Shown: piece after piece, positions 1-7,494 of the stretch
Layout of the letters: every line of letters begins with the position of its first letter
Position numbering within the stretch: the stretch's first letter is position 1
Source: Yunchengibacter salinarum
GTDB taxonomy: Bacteria; Pseudomonadota; Alphaproteobacteria; Sphingomonadales; Kordiimonadaceae
Reading direction: 5' to 3'
Assembly (NCBI RefSeq): GCF_037658235.1
Contig: NZ_JBBJLN010000012.1
Coordinates: 1 to 42,076 of the forward strand
DNA length: 42,076 nucleotides
Notes under the pieces: generated by a model
The model's input: only the letters and a program-made list of their open reading frames with translations
What the model was told of the DNA's origin: nothing
Database searches by the model: none
Translations under genes and position numbers: made by a program

Positions 1-799
1 CAATGGCCAGCACCACGCCGAACCCCCAGGCCACGCCCGACCCGCGGATGCCCGTGACCCCGCTGATCTGGCTATAGGCCTGGTTGACCTGCGCCACCTG
101 TAACAGGGCGGGCAGGGCGAACAGGGCATAGGCCCAGGCCAGCCCCTTGCCCAGCCGGGGCAGCCCGCGCCCGGCAAGCCCGCGATGGAGATAATACATC
201 GGCCCGCCGGAAACCGTGCCGTCCGCGTGGATGTCGCGGTATTTCACGCCCAGCGTACATTCCGCGAATTTCAGCGACATGGCCACCAGCCCGATCAGGA
301 TCATCCAGAAGGTGGCGCCCGGCCCGCCCATGCCGATGGCCACGGCCACACCGGCGATATTGCCAAGCCCCACCGTGCCCGACAGCGCGGTGGACAGGGC
401 CTGAAACTGGGTTACTTCGCCGGGGTCCGTGGTGCTGGCATAACGCCCGGTCAGCACCCGCCATGCCTGACGGAAGCCGCGCAGATTGATAAAGCGGAAA
501 TAGGCGGTCAGGAACAGCATGGGGGCCAGCATCCAGATGACGATCCATTCCACCTGCACGCCGAACAGCGTGATTTGGTAAAACACAATGTCGCCAAGCC
601 CGTTTACCAGCGCCGCAAGGGTCTGGACCACCGTGCCGCGCGCCTCATCCCCCGATTGGGCGAGCGCGGGCACGGACAGGCTTGCCGCAAACAGGGCAAG
701 GATTATCCGCCGCCCAAGGGATGGCCGATCCGCCGCGCGATTTCCGCGCCCTTGTTCTTCCAAACCCCGTGCCCCCTGTGACAGCGTGAATCCCTGCAT
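1..799 (-). CDS. Sodium:alanine symporter family (AGCS) protein, partial
   Basis: Inner-membrane Na+-coupled amino-acid carrier of the AGCS family; the gene runs off the left edge, so the C-terminal half is missing. Translating the minus strand from the ATG at 799-797 gives an N-terminal extension, then a signal-like hydrophobic stretch ending in VPALAQS, then membrane segments. The family hallmark GEVTQFQALSTALSGTVGLG followed by NIAGVAVAIGMGGPGATFW is clearly visible, as are the downstream KYRDIHADGTVSGGPMYYLH segment and part of the next helices. An N-terminal signal-like peptide before the first transporter helix is common in proteobacterial AGCS members. The gene is divergent from the acyltransferase gene, with about 210 bp between them that should hold both promoters. 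Substrate (alanine or glycine) is inferred from the family only. The exact start is uncertain because several in-frame starts are possible. Confidence 0.9.
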   Translation of the reverse strand, partial: MQGFTLSQGARGLEEQGRGNRAADRPSLGRRIILALFAASLSVPALAQSGDEARGTVVQTLAALVNGLGDIVFYQITLFGVQVEWIVIWMLAPMLFLTAYFRFINLRGFRQAWRVLTGRYASTTDPGEVTQFQALSTALSGTVGLGNIAGVAVAIGMGGPGATFWMILIGLVAMSLKFAECTLGVKYRDIHADGTVSGGPMYYLHRGLAGRGLPRLGKGLAWAYALFALPALLQVAQVNQAYSQISGVTGIRGSGVAWGFGVVLAI

Positions 800-1010
800 A
801 CCCGATACCCCTGCTGGCAATGCCACTATAGCGTGACGCGCGCCCCGGCCACCTGATCGGTCGTTCGGGGTCGCTTCGGTTTTACAACAGCGATCACCTT
901 AGGCGGGCGGGGCCGGTAAAAAAAGAGCCGATGGCATGAATTTGCCCGCGCTCTTGATTGTATGTGGCTTTCGGGGATAGCGTCATCAGGACAGGGGAAA
1001 GGGTCATGCC

Positions 1011-2195
1011 ATGACAGGCGAGCCGAGCGAGACGCTGCCACGCGCGGGCCGGGGTACCGCACCGCGCCATTTGCCGCTGGATGGGCTGAAGGGCCTTTTC
1101 ATCCTGCCGGTGGTGCTTTCCATGCTGTATGTGAACAGCCATCTGAATGATCTTTTCCTGGTGCGCCAGGGAGGGTTGTTTCTGGATGCCTTTCTGGTTC
1201 TGGCGGGATATCTGTTTTATCGCTCGGCCCGGTCGCGGCGGGATTCGGGCCTGTCGCTGCCCCGCTATGTGCAGGACCGCGTGGCCGTTTTCTGGCCGGT
1301 GCCGGTGCTTGTGCTTGTGGGGCTGGCGGCCTTTGAGGGGGCTTATGCCCTGTATGGCAACAGTTTCTATTTTCAGGGGCGGGCGCCCTTCAGCCAGTGG
1401 ACCAGTATCGACTATCTGCCCGCCCAGATCGGTCTGGTGGAAGCCTTCGTGCATGACGGGCCGGTGCACTGGAACCCGGCCACCTGGTCGGTGGGCCTGA
1501 TCGCCTGGCTGTCTTTCCTGATTGGTGTGGTGGTGTATGCGGTGCGCCGCGCCGGGGGTATTTTCCTTGCCCTGATCGCGCTCGCGGCACCCCTTTTTCT
1601 TGCGCTAAGCGGCCTGGAAGGAGACGCCGGGCTCACGCCGCCGCCCTTGCGGGCGCTTTATGCCGCCGCGCTTGGCGCCACCGGGGCCGCTTTCCTGCCG
1701 CGTGCCGACGGGCGCGCGCTTGACCTGGACCCCTTGCTATTGGGGCTTCTTCAGGGGGGCGCCCTTTTGGGGTTTCTCGCCTTCATGGCCGTTCTGCCAT
1801 CGGGCCTTTCCACCCTGTTGGTGGCGCCCGCGGCGCTTGGCGTGATCTGGCTGTTCGCCCGCCCCGGCGGCATCGTTGCCGGGTGGCTCGCCTTGCCCTT
1901 TCCGGTGGTGCTGGGGCGCTGTTCCCTGGCCCTGTTCACTGTGATGGTCTTTGTGCAGCTTCGGGTGCGGGAAGTGGCGGATCTGATGGCCCTAACCTTT
2001 GGCAAGCCCGCTTTCAGCTTTCCCCTCAACGCCCCTGGCGAGCCGGTGCATGGCTCGCTCTTTCCCATGCTGGGCGCCACACCGTGGCAGGGGGATGCCT
2101 TTGTGGTCATCATGCTGGGGGTGGCGTTCCTGATCGCGCGGGCGCTTACGGATCACCTTTTGCTGCCCCTGCGCCAGCGGCTCCGGCGGGCCTAG
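1011..2195 (+). CDS. Acyltransferase-3 (OafA-like) membrane protein, divergent
   Basis: About 394 residues with roughly ten hydrophobic segments. The N-terminus has LDGLKGLFILPVVLSML and then FLDAFLVLAGYLFYRSARSR, which line up with the LDGLR...H and D.FFVLSGFLI blocks of integral-membrane acyltransferases that decorate surface polysaccharides; WSVGLIAWLSFLIG resembles the later WSL.VE motif. The active-site pair normally present (Arg in GLRA and a His about 11 residues on) is replaced by Lys and Met, so catalysis is doubtful. Its stop codon overlaps the stop of the convergent moaB gene within one CTAG. The ATG at 1011 is preceded by a GGGGAAAGGG ribosome-binding region. Family assignment is by pattern; a non-catalytic or differently reacting relative is possible. 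Confidence 0.6.
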   Translation: MTGEPSETLPRAGRGTAPRHLPLDGLKGLFILPVVLSMLYVNSHLNDLFLVRQGGLFLDAFLVLAGYLFYRSARSRRDSGLSLPRYVQDRVAVFWPVPVLVLVGLAAFEGAYALYGNSFYFQGRAPFSQWTSIDYLPAQIGLVEAFVHDGPVHWNPATWSVGLIAWLSFLIGVVVYAVRRAGGIFLALIALAAPLFLALSGLEGDAGLTPPPLRALYAAALGATGAAFLPRADGRALDLDPLLLGLLQGGALLGFLAFMAVLPSGLSTLLVAPAALGVIWLFARPGGIVAGWLALPFPVVLGRCSLALFTVMVFVQLRVREVADLMALTFGKPAFSFPLNAPGEPVHGSLFPMLGATPWQGDAFVVIMLGVAFLIARALTDHLLLPLRQRLRRA

Positions 2196-2722
2196 CGCTC
2201 CCGGAAGCGGGGCATCAGTTCCACGAAATTGCAGGGGCGGTGCCGGTTGTCCAACTGGCTCGCCAATATGCCGTCCCAGCCATCTTTCACCGCCCCGGTG
2301 GACCCCGGCAGGGCGAAGATCAGCGTGTCACCTGCCAGCCCGCCGGTCACCCTGCTCTGTATGGTGCTGGTGCCGATGGTGTTATAGGACAGCATTCGGA
2401 ACAGTTCGCCAAAGCCGGGAATGGCCTTGTCATACAGGGCCTCCACCACTTCGGGCGTGATATCCCGGCCCGTGATGCCGGTGCCGCCGGTGGTGATGAT
2501 CACCGCCACATCCTCGCGCCCGATCAGTTCGCTCAGGCAGGTGTGTAGGCGGCCCCGGTCGTCGGGCACGATATGGCGTGCTGCCAGGTGATGGCCCGCC
2601 GCCTCAATGCGCGCCGTCAGCACGTCACCGGAACGGTCATCCGCTGGCGTGCGGGTGTCCGATACCGTTACAACGGCGATGCCCACGGGCAGGAAAGGGC
2701 GGTTCCGATCCGGGTCGGGCAT
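2192..2722 (-). CDS. moaB: Molybdenum cofactor biosynthesis protein MoaB
   Basis: MoaB/MogA-type cytoplasmic protein of about 176 residues that binds or adenylylates molybdopterin in molybdenum cofactor synthesis. The fold signature is plain: VGIAVVTVSDTR near the N-terminus, DDRSGDVL, then IITTGGTGITGRDITPEVVE, the FGELFRMLSY block and the closing IFALPGSTGAVKDGWDGIL. The start chosen (MPDPDRNRPFLP) lies one base after the stop of the upstream transglycosylase gene; a longer reading would run deep into that gene and adds no conserved sequence. It is the last gene of the glycosylase-transglycosylase-moaB operon. Its stop overlaps that of the convergent acyltransferase gene. Confidence 0.93.
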   Translation of the reverse strand: MPDPDRNRPFLPVGIAVVTVSDTRTPADDRSGDVLTARIEAAGHHLAARHIVPDDRGRLHTCLSELIGREDVAVIITTGGTGITGRDITPEVVEALYDKAIPGFGELFRMLSYNTIGTSTIQSRVTGGLAGDTLIFALPGSTGAVKDGWDGILASQLDNRHRPCNFVELMPRFRER

Positions 2723-2723
2723 G

Positions 2724-4559
2724 TTATTCGTCCTCCTCGAAGCGGCGGCGTTCCAGGCGGGCGCGCCGGCGGGCCTGTACCCGCTGGCCGGCATTGTCAT
2801 CGACAAACTCCACCGCCGGCCACGCGCCCTCGGCAATGGCTGTCAGACTGGGGGTGGGCTGGCCAAGGCGCTTGCGGTAAAGCCAGAGATTGGCCATCAC
2901 CTTTTCGATATAATGGCGGGTCTGGTGGAAGCTGATGGATTCGATGAACAGCAGCGGATCATAGCTATAGGCCACTGTTTCCTTCCATTTGTGCAGGGTG
3001 CCCGGCCCGCCATTATAGGCCGCCAGCAGCATGAACAGATTGGCTTCCACGTCCTCCATTTCCAGCAGATGATCCACATATTGCTGGCCCAGCGCCATAT
3101 TATAGGACGGGCGGTAAAGCTGGTTGCGGTTGCGCCGGTACAGTGAGCGATCGCGGGTGAGATAGCTGGCCGTGGCGGGCATCACCTGCATCAGGCCGCG
3201 CGCGCCCACGCTGGACCGGGCGCGGGTCTTGAAGTTGCTTTCCTGGCGCATCATGGCGAACAGCAGCGCACGGTCCAGAATGAAGCCGCCCTGGGGCTCC
3301 CAATCCGGCATCGGATAGCGCACAGCCGTGGGGGCCTGCTCCCCCAGCGTCCCCGCCCGTCCCAGCCTGAGCTGAATGGCGGGCAGGTTGAGCGCGGCGG
3401 CAAAGGCCAGCAGGTCCTCCTGCACTTTGGCCCCTTCACGGCCCCAGAGCAGGCGCAGTTCCTCGTCCGCCAGATCGTCGCGGCCCACTTCGGTCAGGGC
3501 AATGGCGCGACGGGTGGCGGGAAAGGTGAGAAGCCGTTGAAGGGCGCCTTCCTCAAGTGGTGGCGGGGTCCAGTCTATGTCCGGCTCCATGCCCAACTGG
3601 CGGCTGGCGATCAGGCCGTAAAAGGTCTCGAACCGCCGGGCCGCGTCGCGCAGATGGCGCTCCGCTTCGGCGGGCTTTCCAAGCCGGTAGGCAGCGCGGC
3701 TGGCCCAGAAGCTGCCCGCCGAACCCAGCCAGGGGCCGGCCACATCATTGTCGCCCAGATAGCTGAAATGGGTCAGCGCCTTGTCCATGTTGCCGAGCCG
3801 CCAATGGGCCAGACCGGCAACCCAGTCGCTTTCCGATTCCACATGGCGCCCGATTTCCGCCGCGCGGGAGGCGAGCGCCTGCGCCTTGAAATCACGGCCA
3901 TCATAATAATAGCCGGATGCGATGCGCTCCAGCGCGCCCGCCTCTTCATAGGGGCTCAGTATATTGCGGGCCGCAATCGCCCAATAGCGTTTTTCCGCGC
4001 GGTCGGCCCGACCGGCCCTGACCAGCCGTCGCACCCGGTTCTCGAACCGGCGCACGGCCAGGCTTTCCATGCGGCTGCGGCCCCGCACCTCTGGCCGTTT
4101 GGGGGCGGACTGGCCGGTCACGCCGGGATAGCGGGTCTGTTCCGGGCGCCGGGGCGGGTGGGCATTGCCCTGACGACGCCGGGCCAGCCGATAAACCCGC
4201 CAGGCGCTGGGATGGTCGGCATAGTCCTTCAGCCAGGCGGCCAGTTCGTGATAGGGGCTGCGATAGCCGGTGGGGTGCATCAGGCGCTGAAAATCCACAT
4301 GGCCCATCAGGAGGGGCTTATCCAGCTTGCGGATCACCCGGCGGGCCTTTTCCCATTTGGCATCGGCCTGTAATTCGAAAATGGTGTGATAGCGCTGGAT
4401 ATCGGCTTCGCTCAATACGCGGGGGATGCGCTCGATACCCGCGCGGGCCGGGTCGGACCACGGGGTCAGAACCAGCGCGCAGGCCAGAATCAGGGCTGCC
4501 CGCAGGCGGCATACAGGGCCGAAACCGGTAATGCAGGCCGGAATGGTCAGGGCGGTCAT
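2724..4559 (-). CDS. Soluble lytic murein transglycosylase (GH23)
   Basis: A 611-residue exported peptidoglycan lytic transglycosylase that cleaves MurNAc-GlcNAc bonds with 1,6-anhydroMurNAc formation. The N-terminus has a hydrophobic export signal (LRAALILACALVL...). Residues roughly 40-400 are a helical superhelix of the Slt70 type with repeated short helices. The catalytic SLT domain follows, with MRQESNF carrying the catalytic Glu at about residue 440, GARGLMQVMPATA and the LLAAYNGGPG motif, all intact. The C-terminus ends in a charged Arg/Glu tail. Its ATG overlaps the upstream glycosylase stop by 4 bp (ATGA) and its stop is one base from moaB, so the three genes are surely cotranscribed. 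Confidence 0.95.
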   Translation of the reverse strand: MTALTIPACITGFGPVCRLRAALILACALVLTPWSDPARAGIERIPRVLSEADIQRYHTIFELQADAKWEKARRVIRKLDKPLLMGHVDFQRLMHPTGYRSPYHELAAWLKDYADHPSAWRVYRLARRRQGNAHPPRRPEQTRYPGVTGQSAPKRPEVRGRSRMESLAVRRFENRVRRLVRAGRADRAEKRYWAIAARNILSPYEEAGALERIASGYYYDGRDFKAQALASRAAEIGRHVESESDWVAGLAHWRLGNMDKALTHFSYLGDNDVAGPWLGSAGSFWASRAAYRLGKPAEAERHLRDAARRFETFYGLIASRQLGMEPDIDWTPPPLEEGALQRLLTFPATRRAIALTEVGRDDLADEELRLLWGREGAKVQEDLLAFAAALNLPAIQLRLGRAGTLGEQAPTAVRYPMPDWEPQGGFILDRALLFAMMRQESNFKTRARSSVGARGLMQVMPATASYLTRDRSLYRRNRNQLYRPSYNMALGQQYVDHLLEMEDVEANLFMLLAAYNGGPGTLHKWKETVAYSYDPLLFIESISFHQTRHYIEKVMANLWLYRKRLGQPTPSLTAIAEGAWPAVEFVDDNAGQRVQARRRARLERRRFEEDE

Positions 4560-5512
4560 GCGCGGCCCTCTCCTTGTGAAACACTATGGGGTGACATGTG
4601 GGTCAATCTGGCCTGGACCGCCAGAAGATCCCGCCATGCCTGTGCCTTGGCGGCTGGCTGGCGCAGCAGATAGCGCGGCTGGAACAGGGGCATCATGGTG
4701 GCGCCCCCCGCCGCATCCGAGGCCGTCATCCAACGACCGCGCAGGCGGCTGATGGTATCGTCCCGGCCCGTCAGGGCGCGGGCCGCGGCGGTGCCGAATG
4801 CCAGCACCAGGCCGGGCCGAGCCAGCGCCACATGCCGCATCAGAAAAGGCCGATAGGTGGCCACCAGCCGGTCATCCGCACCGCGCCCGCCAAGGGGGCG
4901 CCAGGGAATCAGATAGCTGATATAGCATTGTGTGGCCCGGTCCACGCCGATGGCGGCGAGCATGGCATCCAGCAGCGCGCCGGGCGCCCCCTGAAACGGG
5001 CGGCCCGCGGCGTCGTCTTCCGCGTCCGGGGCATCCCCCACCAGCATGAGCGGCGCGGCGGGGTCACCCTCGGCAAAAATGGTGGATTTGGCGCTGCGCT
5101 TGATGGCGCCGCCGTCAAAGGCATCCAGCGCCGCTTTCAGGGCATCCAGCGAGGATGCGGCTTGCGCGGCGGCCTCGGCGGCTTGTGTGCCCGCCCCCTG
5201 ACTGGACTGGACAGGCCGGGCCGTGATCGGGCGCGGCTGCGCCGTTCGCCGGGCCGTGTGCCCTTCGCTGCCGGCCATGGCAGGGGCGGCGCCATCCCGC
5301 TGCACGGAAGCCGCCTGTGCGCCCAGGGCATGGGCGGAGTCCGGGGGCGCGGAGTCCGGTGCGGCGGTATCCATCCAGCAGACCGGGTCCGGCATCAGGA
5401 ATTCGTCCACGCCCATGTCCACCTGAAAGCGCAGACGGTCCAGCATTTCAGCGGGGTCCTGTGATAGTGTGGCGGCCTCGGCTGCCGGGGCATGGGAACG
5501 GGTTTCTGGCAT
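4556..5512 (-). CDS. Uracil-DNA glycosylase family 4-like protein, active site altered
   Basis: 318 residues: a variable Ala/Pro-rich N-terminal half and a C-terminal UDG-superfamily domain (about residues 120-305). Recognisable blocks are LMLVGDAPDAEDDAAGRPFQ (family motif GEAPG.DED..G.PF.G), YISYLIPWRPLGGR, and PLFQPRYLLRQP. In active relatives the last block reads HPAYLLRQP; here the catalytic His is Gln, read directly from DNA as CAG near 4683. The Cys usually present in FDGC.LK is Gly, and only two Cys remain in the whole protein, so no 4Fe-4S cluster is expected, which is common in alphaproteobacterial members. GEAPG is also changed to GDAPD. The role may be base-excision repair with altered activity, or a non-catalytic DNA-binding role. 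First gene of the operon with the transglycosylase and moaB. Confidence 0.8.
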   Translation of the reverse strand: MPETRSHAPAAEAATLSQDPAEMLDRLRFQVDMGVDEFLMPDPVCWMDTAAPDSAPPDSAHALGAQAASVQRDGAAPAMAGSEGHTARRTAQPRPITARPVQSSQGAGTQAAEAAAQAASSLDALKAALDAFDGGAIKRSAKSTIFAEGDPAAPLMLVGDAPDAEDDAAGRPFQGAPGALLDAMLAAIGVDRATQCYISYLIPWRPLGGRGADDRLVATYRPFLMRHVALARPGLVLAFGTAAARALTGRDDTISRLRGRWMTASDAAGGATMMPLFQPRYLLRQPAAKAQAWRDLLAVQARLTHMSPHSVSQGEGRA

Positions 5513-5592
5513 GGCTATCTTTTAACGCGGGGATCGGGCCGGGGGCAAGCGATCCGGTGTCGCAGAGCGCGGGAAAATGGCGCCGCCCGCAT

Positions 5593-5616
5593 AAACTGGA
5601 CTGTGTGGTCCAGTTT
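5593..5616. promoter_or_regulatory. Perfect 9-bp inverted repeat, probable operator
   Basis: AAACTGGAC and its exact reverse complement GTCCAGTTT are separated by 6 bp, forming a dyad between the divergent glycosylase operon and ETF-QO gene. The size and symmetry match operators of TetR-type dimeric regulators. No regulator gene of that type lies in the window, so the binding protein is unknown. A short RNA hairpin is the alternative. Confidence 0.5.
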
Positions 5617-5640
5617 GTGGCAGGTTTTACATGCTGCCCG

Positions 5641-5680
5641 CCTGACCACGCCTGACCACGCCTGACCGCGCCTGACCGCG
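5641..5680. repeat. Four tandem 10-bp repeats
   Basis: Two copies of CCTGACCACG are followed directly by two copies of CCTGACCGCG, in the intergenic space between the divergent glycosylase and ETF-QO genes. One 10-bp unit is close to one helical turn, so copy number could affect promoter geometry. No reading frame of a confident gene crosses it. Confidence 0.8.
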
Positions 5681-5779
5681 GACAGCCCGGCGTTCCGCCC
5701 GCGCGCCTGTGTTTGACGATGCGGGGCAGGGCGGGCATAAGGAATGAACGAGCGGGGCGACACATGGAGGGAGTGGCTG

Positions 5780-7441
5780 ATGGAACGTGAAGCGATGGAA
5801 TTTGACGTGGTGATCGTCGGCGGCGGCGTGGCCGGGCTGGCGGGCGCCATACGCCTGATGCAGCAGGCGGAGGACAAGGGCCGGGAACTGGCCGTCTGCG
5901 TGTTGGAAAAGGGTTCCGAGGTGGGCGCCCATATCCTGTCCGGTGCCGTGGTGGACCCGAAGGCCCTGAACGAGCTGCTGCCGGATTGGAAAGATCGCGG
6001 TGCGCCGCTCAACACGCCGGTCACGCACAATCATCACTGGGTGCTGAGCGAGACCGGCAAGACCGAGATTCCCCATTTTCTGCTGCCGCCGCTGATGTCC
6101 AACAAGGGCATGTACACCGTTTCGCTGGGCAATCTGTCCCGCTGGCTGGCGGAGCAGGCGGAGGCCATGGGCGTGGAAGTCTATCCCGGTTTCGCCGCGG
6201 CGGAGGTGCTGTATCATGATGATGGCCGGGTCAAGGGCGTGGCTACCGGCGACATGGGCGTGGGCAAGGACGGCAAGCCCAAGGAAACCCACATGCCGGG
6301 TATGGAGCTTCATGCCAAATATACCCTGTTCGCGGAAGGTTGCCGAGGCAATCTGACCGGCGAACTGGAAAAAACGTTCGATCTGCGCGCCGACAGTCAG
6401 CCGCAGACCTATGGCATCGGCATCAAGGAATTGTGGGATGTGGACCCGGACAAGCATGTGCCCGGCAAGGTGATCCACACGCAAGGCTGGCCGCTTTCCG
6501 ATACCGCCGGGGGCGGCTTTATCTATCATCAGGAAAACAATCAGGTGGCCATCGGCTTCGTGGTTACGCTGGATTATGAGAACCCGTATCTGTCGCCGTT
6601 CGACGAAATGCAGCGGTTCAAGACCCACCCGGCCATAAAGCCGCTGCTGGAAGGCGGGCGCCGGGTGTCCTATGGGGCGCGGGCGATCAATGAAGGGGGG
6701 CTGCAAAGCATCCCCAAACTCGCCTTTCCGGGTGGGGCGCTGGTGGGCTGTGCCGCCGGGTTTGTCAATGTGCCGCGCATCAAGGGCAGCCACAATGCCA
6801 TGAAATCGGCCATGATCGCGGCGGAAACCGTGTTCGAGGCGATCGAGGCGGGCAGCGAGGGCGAGCAGCCGCTGGATGCCTATGATGACCGGCTGCGCAA
6901 AAGCTGGGTTTACCGCGACCTGAAAACCGTGCGCAATGCCCGGCCCGCGCTTGGCAAGTTCGGGATCACCATGGGAACGCTTTATTCCGGGCTGGATATG
7001 TGGCTCAACAATATCGGCCTTGGATTTCTGATGCCGTGGACCTTCAGCCACCCCCACAAGGACAATGAAGCCACCGGCAAGGCAAAGGATCATGAGCGGA
7101 TCAGCTATCCCAGGCCGGATGGGGAGATCACGTTCGACAAGCTGAGCAGCGTGTTTCTTTCCAACACAAACCATGAGGAAGACCAGCCCTGCCACCTGAC
7201 ATTGCGGGATGACAGGGTGCCCGAGACGGTCAACTGGCCCGATTATGCCGGGCCGGAGCAGCGCTATTGTCCGGCGGGTGTCTATGAATATGTGGAAAGC
7301 GAAGAGACCGGCGACATGAAGTTGCAGATCAATGCGCAGAACTGCGTGCATTGCAAAACCTGCGACATCAAGGATATGACACAGAACATCAAATGGGTGG
7401 TGCCGGAAGGCGGCGGTGGTCCGAATTATCCGAATATGTGA
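5780..7441 (+). CDS. Electron transfer flavoprotein-ubiquinone oxidoreductase
   Basis: ETF-QO passes electrons from reduced electron-transfer flavoprotein (from acyl-CoA and other dehydrogenases) to ubiquinone at the inner membrane, using FAD and a 4Fe-4S cluster. The N-terminus carries the FAD-binding FDVVIVGGGVAGLAGAIRL. Further family blocks include GAHILSGAVVDPKAL, the IYHQENNQVAIGFVV segment, and FVNVPRIKGSHNAMKSAM. The C-terminal cluster-binding region is complete: Cys in RYCPAGVYEY plus NCVHCKTCDIKD. Length of about 553 residues is normal. I prefer the ATG at 5780 because GGAGGGA sits nine bases upstream and homologues start close to the MEFDVVIVG block; an upstream in-frame ATG exists at 5744. 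Divergent from the glycosylase operon. Confidence 0.96.
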   Translation: MEREAMEFDVVIVGGGVAGLAGAIRLMQQAEDKGRELAVCVLEKGSEVGAHILSGAVVDPKALNELLPDWKDRGAPLNTPVTHNHHWVLSETGKTEIPHFLLPPLMSNKGMYTVSLGNLSRWLAEQAEAMGVEVYPGFAAAEVLYHDDGRVKGVATGDMGVGKDGKPKETHMPGMELHAKYTLFAEGCRGNLTGELEKTFDLRADSQPQTYGIGIKELWDVDPDKHVPGKVIHTQGWPLSDTAGGGFIYHQENNQVAIGFVVTLDYENPYLSPFDEMQRFKTHPAIKPLLEGGRRVSYGARAINEGGLQSIPKLAFPGGALVGCAAGFVNVPRIKGSHNAMKSAMIAAETVFEAIEAGSEGEQPLDAYDDRLRKSWVYRDLKTVRNARPALGKFGITMGTLYSGLDMWLNNIGLGFLMPWTFSHPHKDNEATGKAKDHERISYPRPDGEITFDKLSSVFLSNTNHEEDQPCHLTLRDDRVPETVNWPDYAGPEQRYCPAGVYEYVESEETGDMKLQINAQNCVHCKTCDIKDMTQNIKWVVPEGGGGPNYPNM

Positions 7442-7494
7442 CCGGCGCGGCGTTTTCCGCCGCTTTTGTGCGAAATAGGGAGTGGCGCGTAATC

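Noticed and set aside
3537..4373. Long plus-strand open frame opposite the lytic transglycosylase gene
   Set aside because: It is the antisense shadow of a clear GH23 gene in GC-rich DNA; its translation shows no domain-like pattern.
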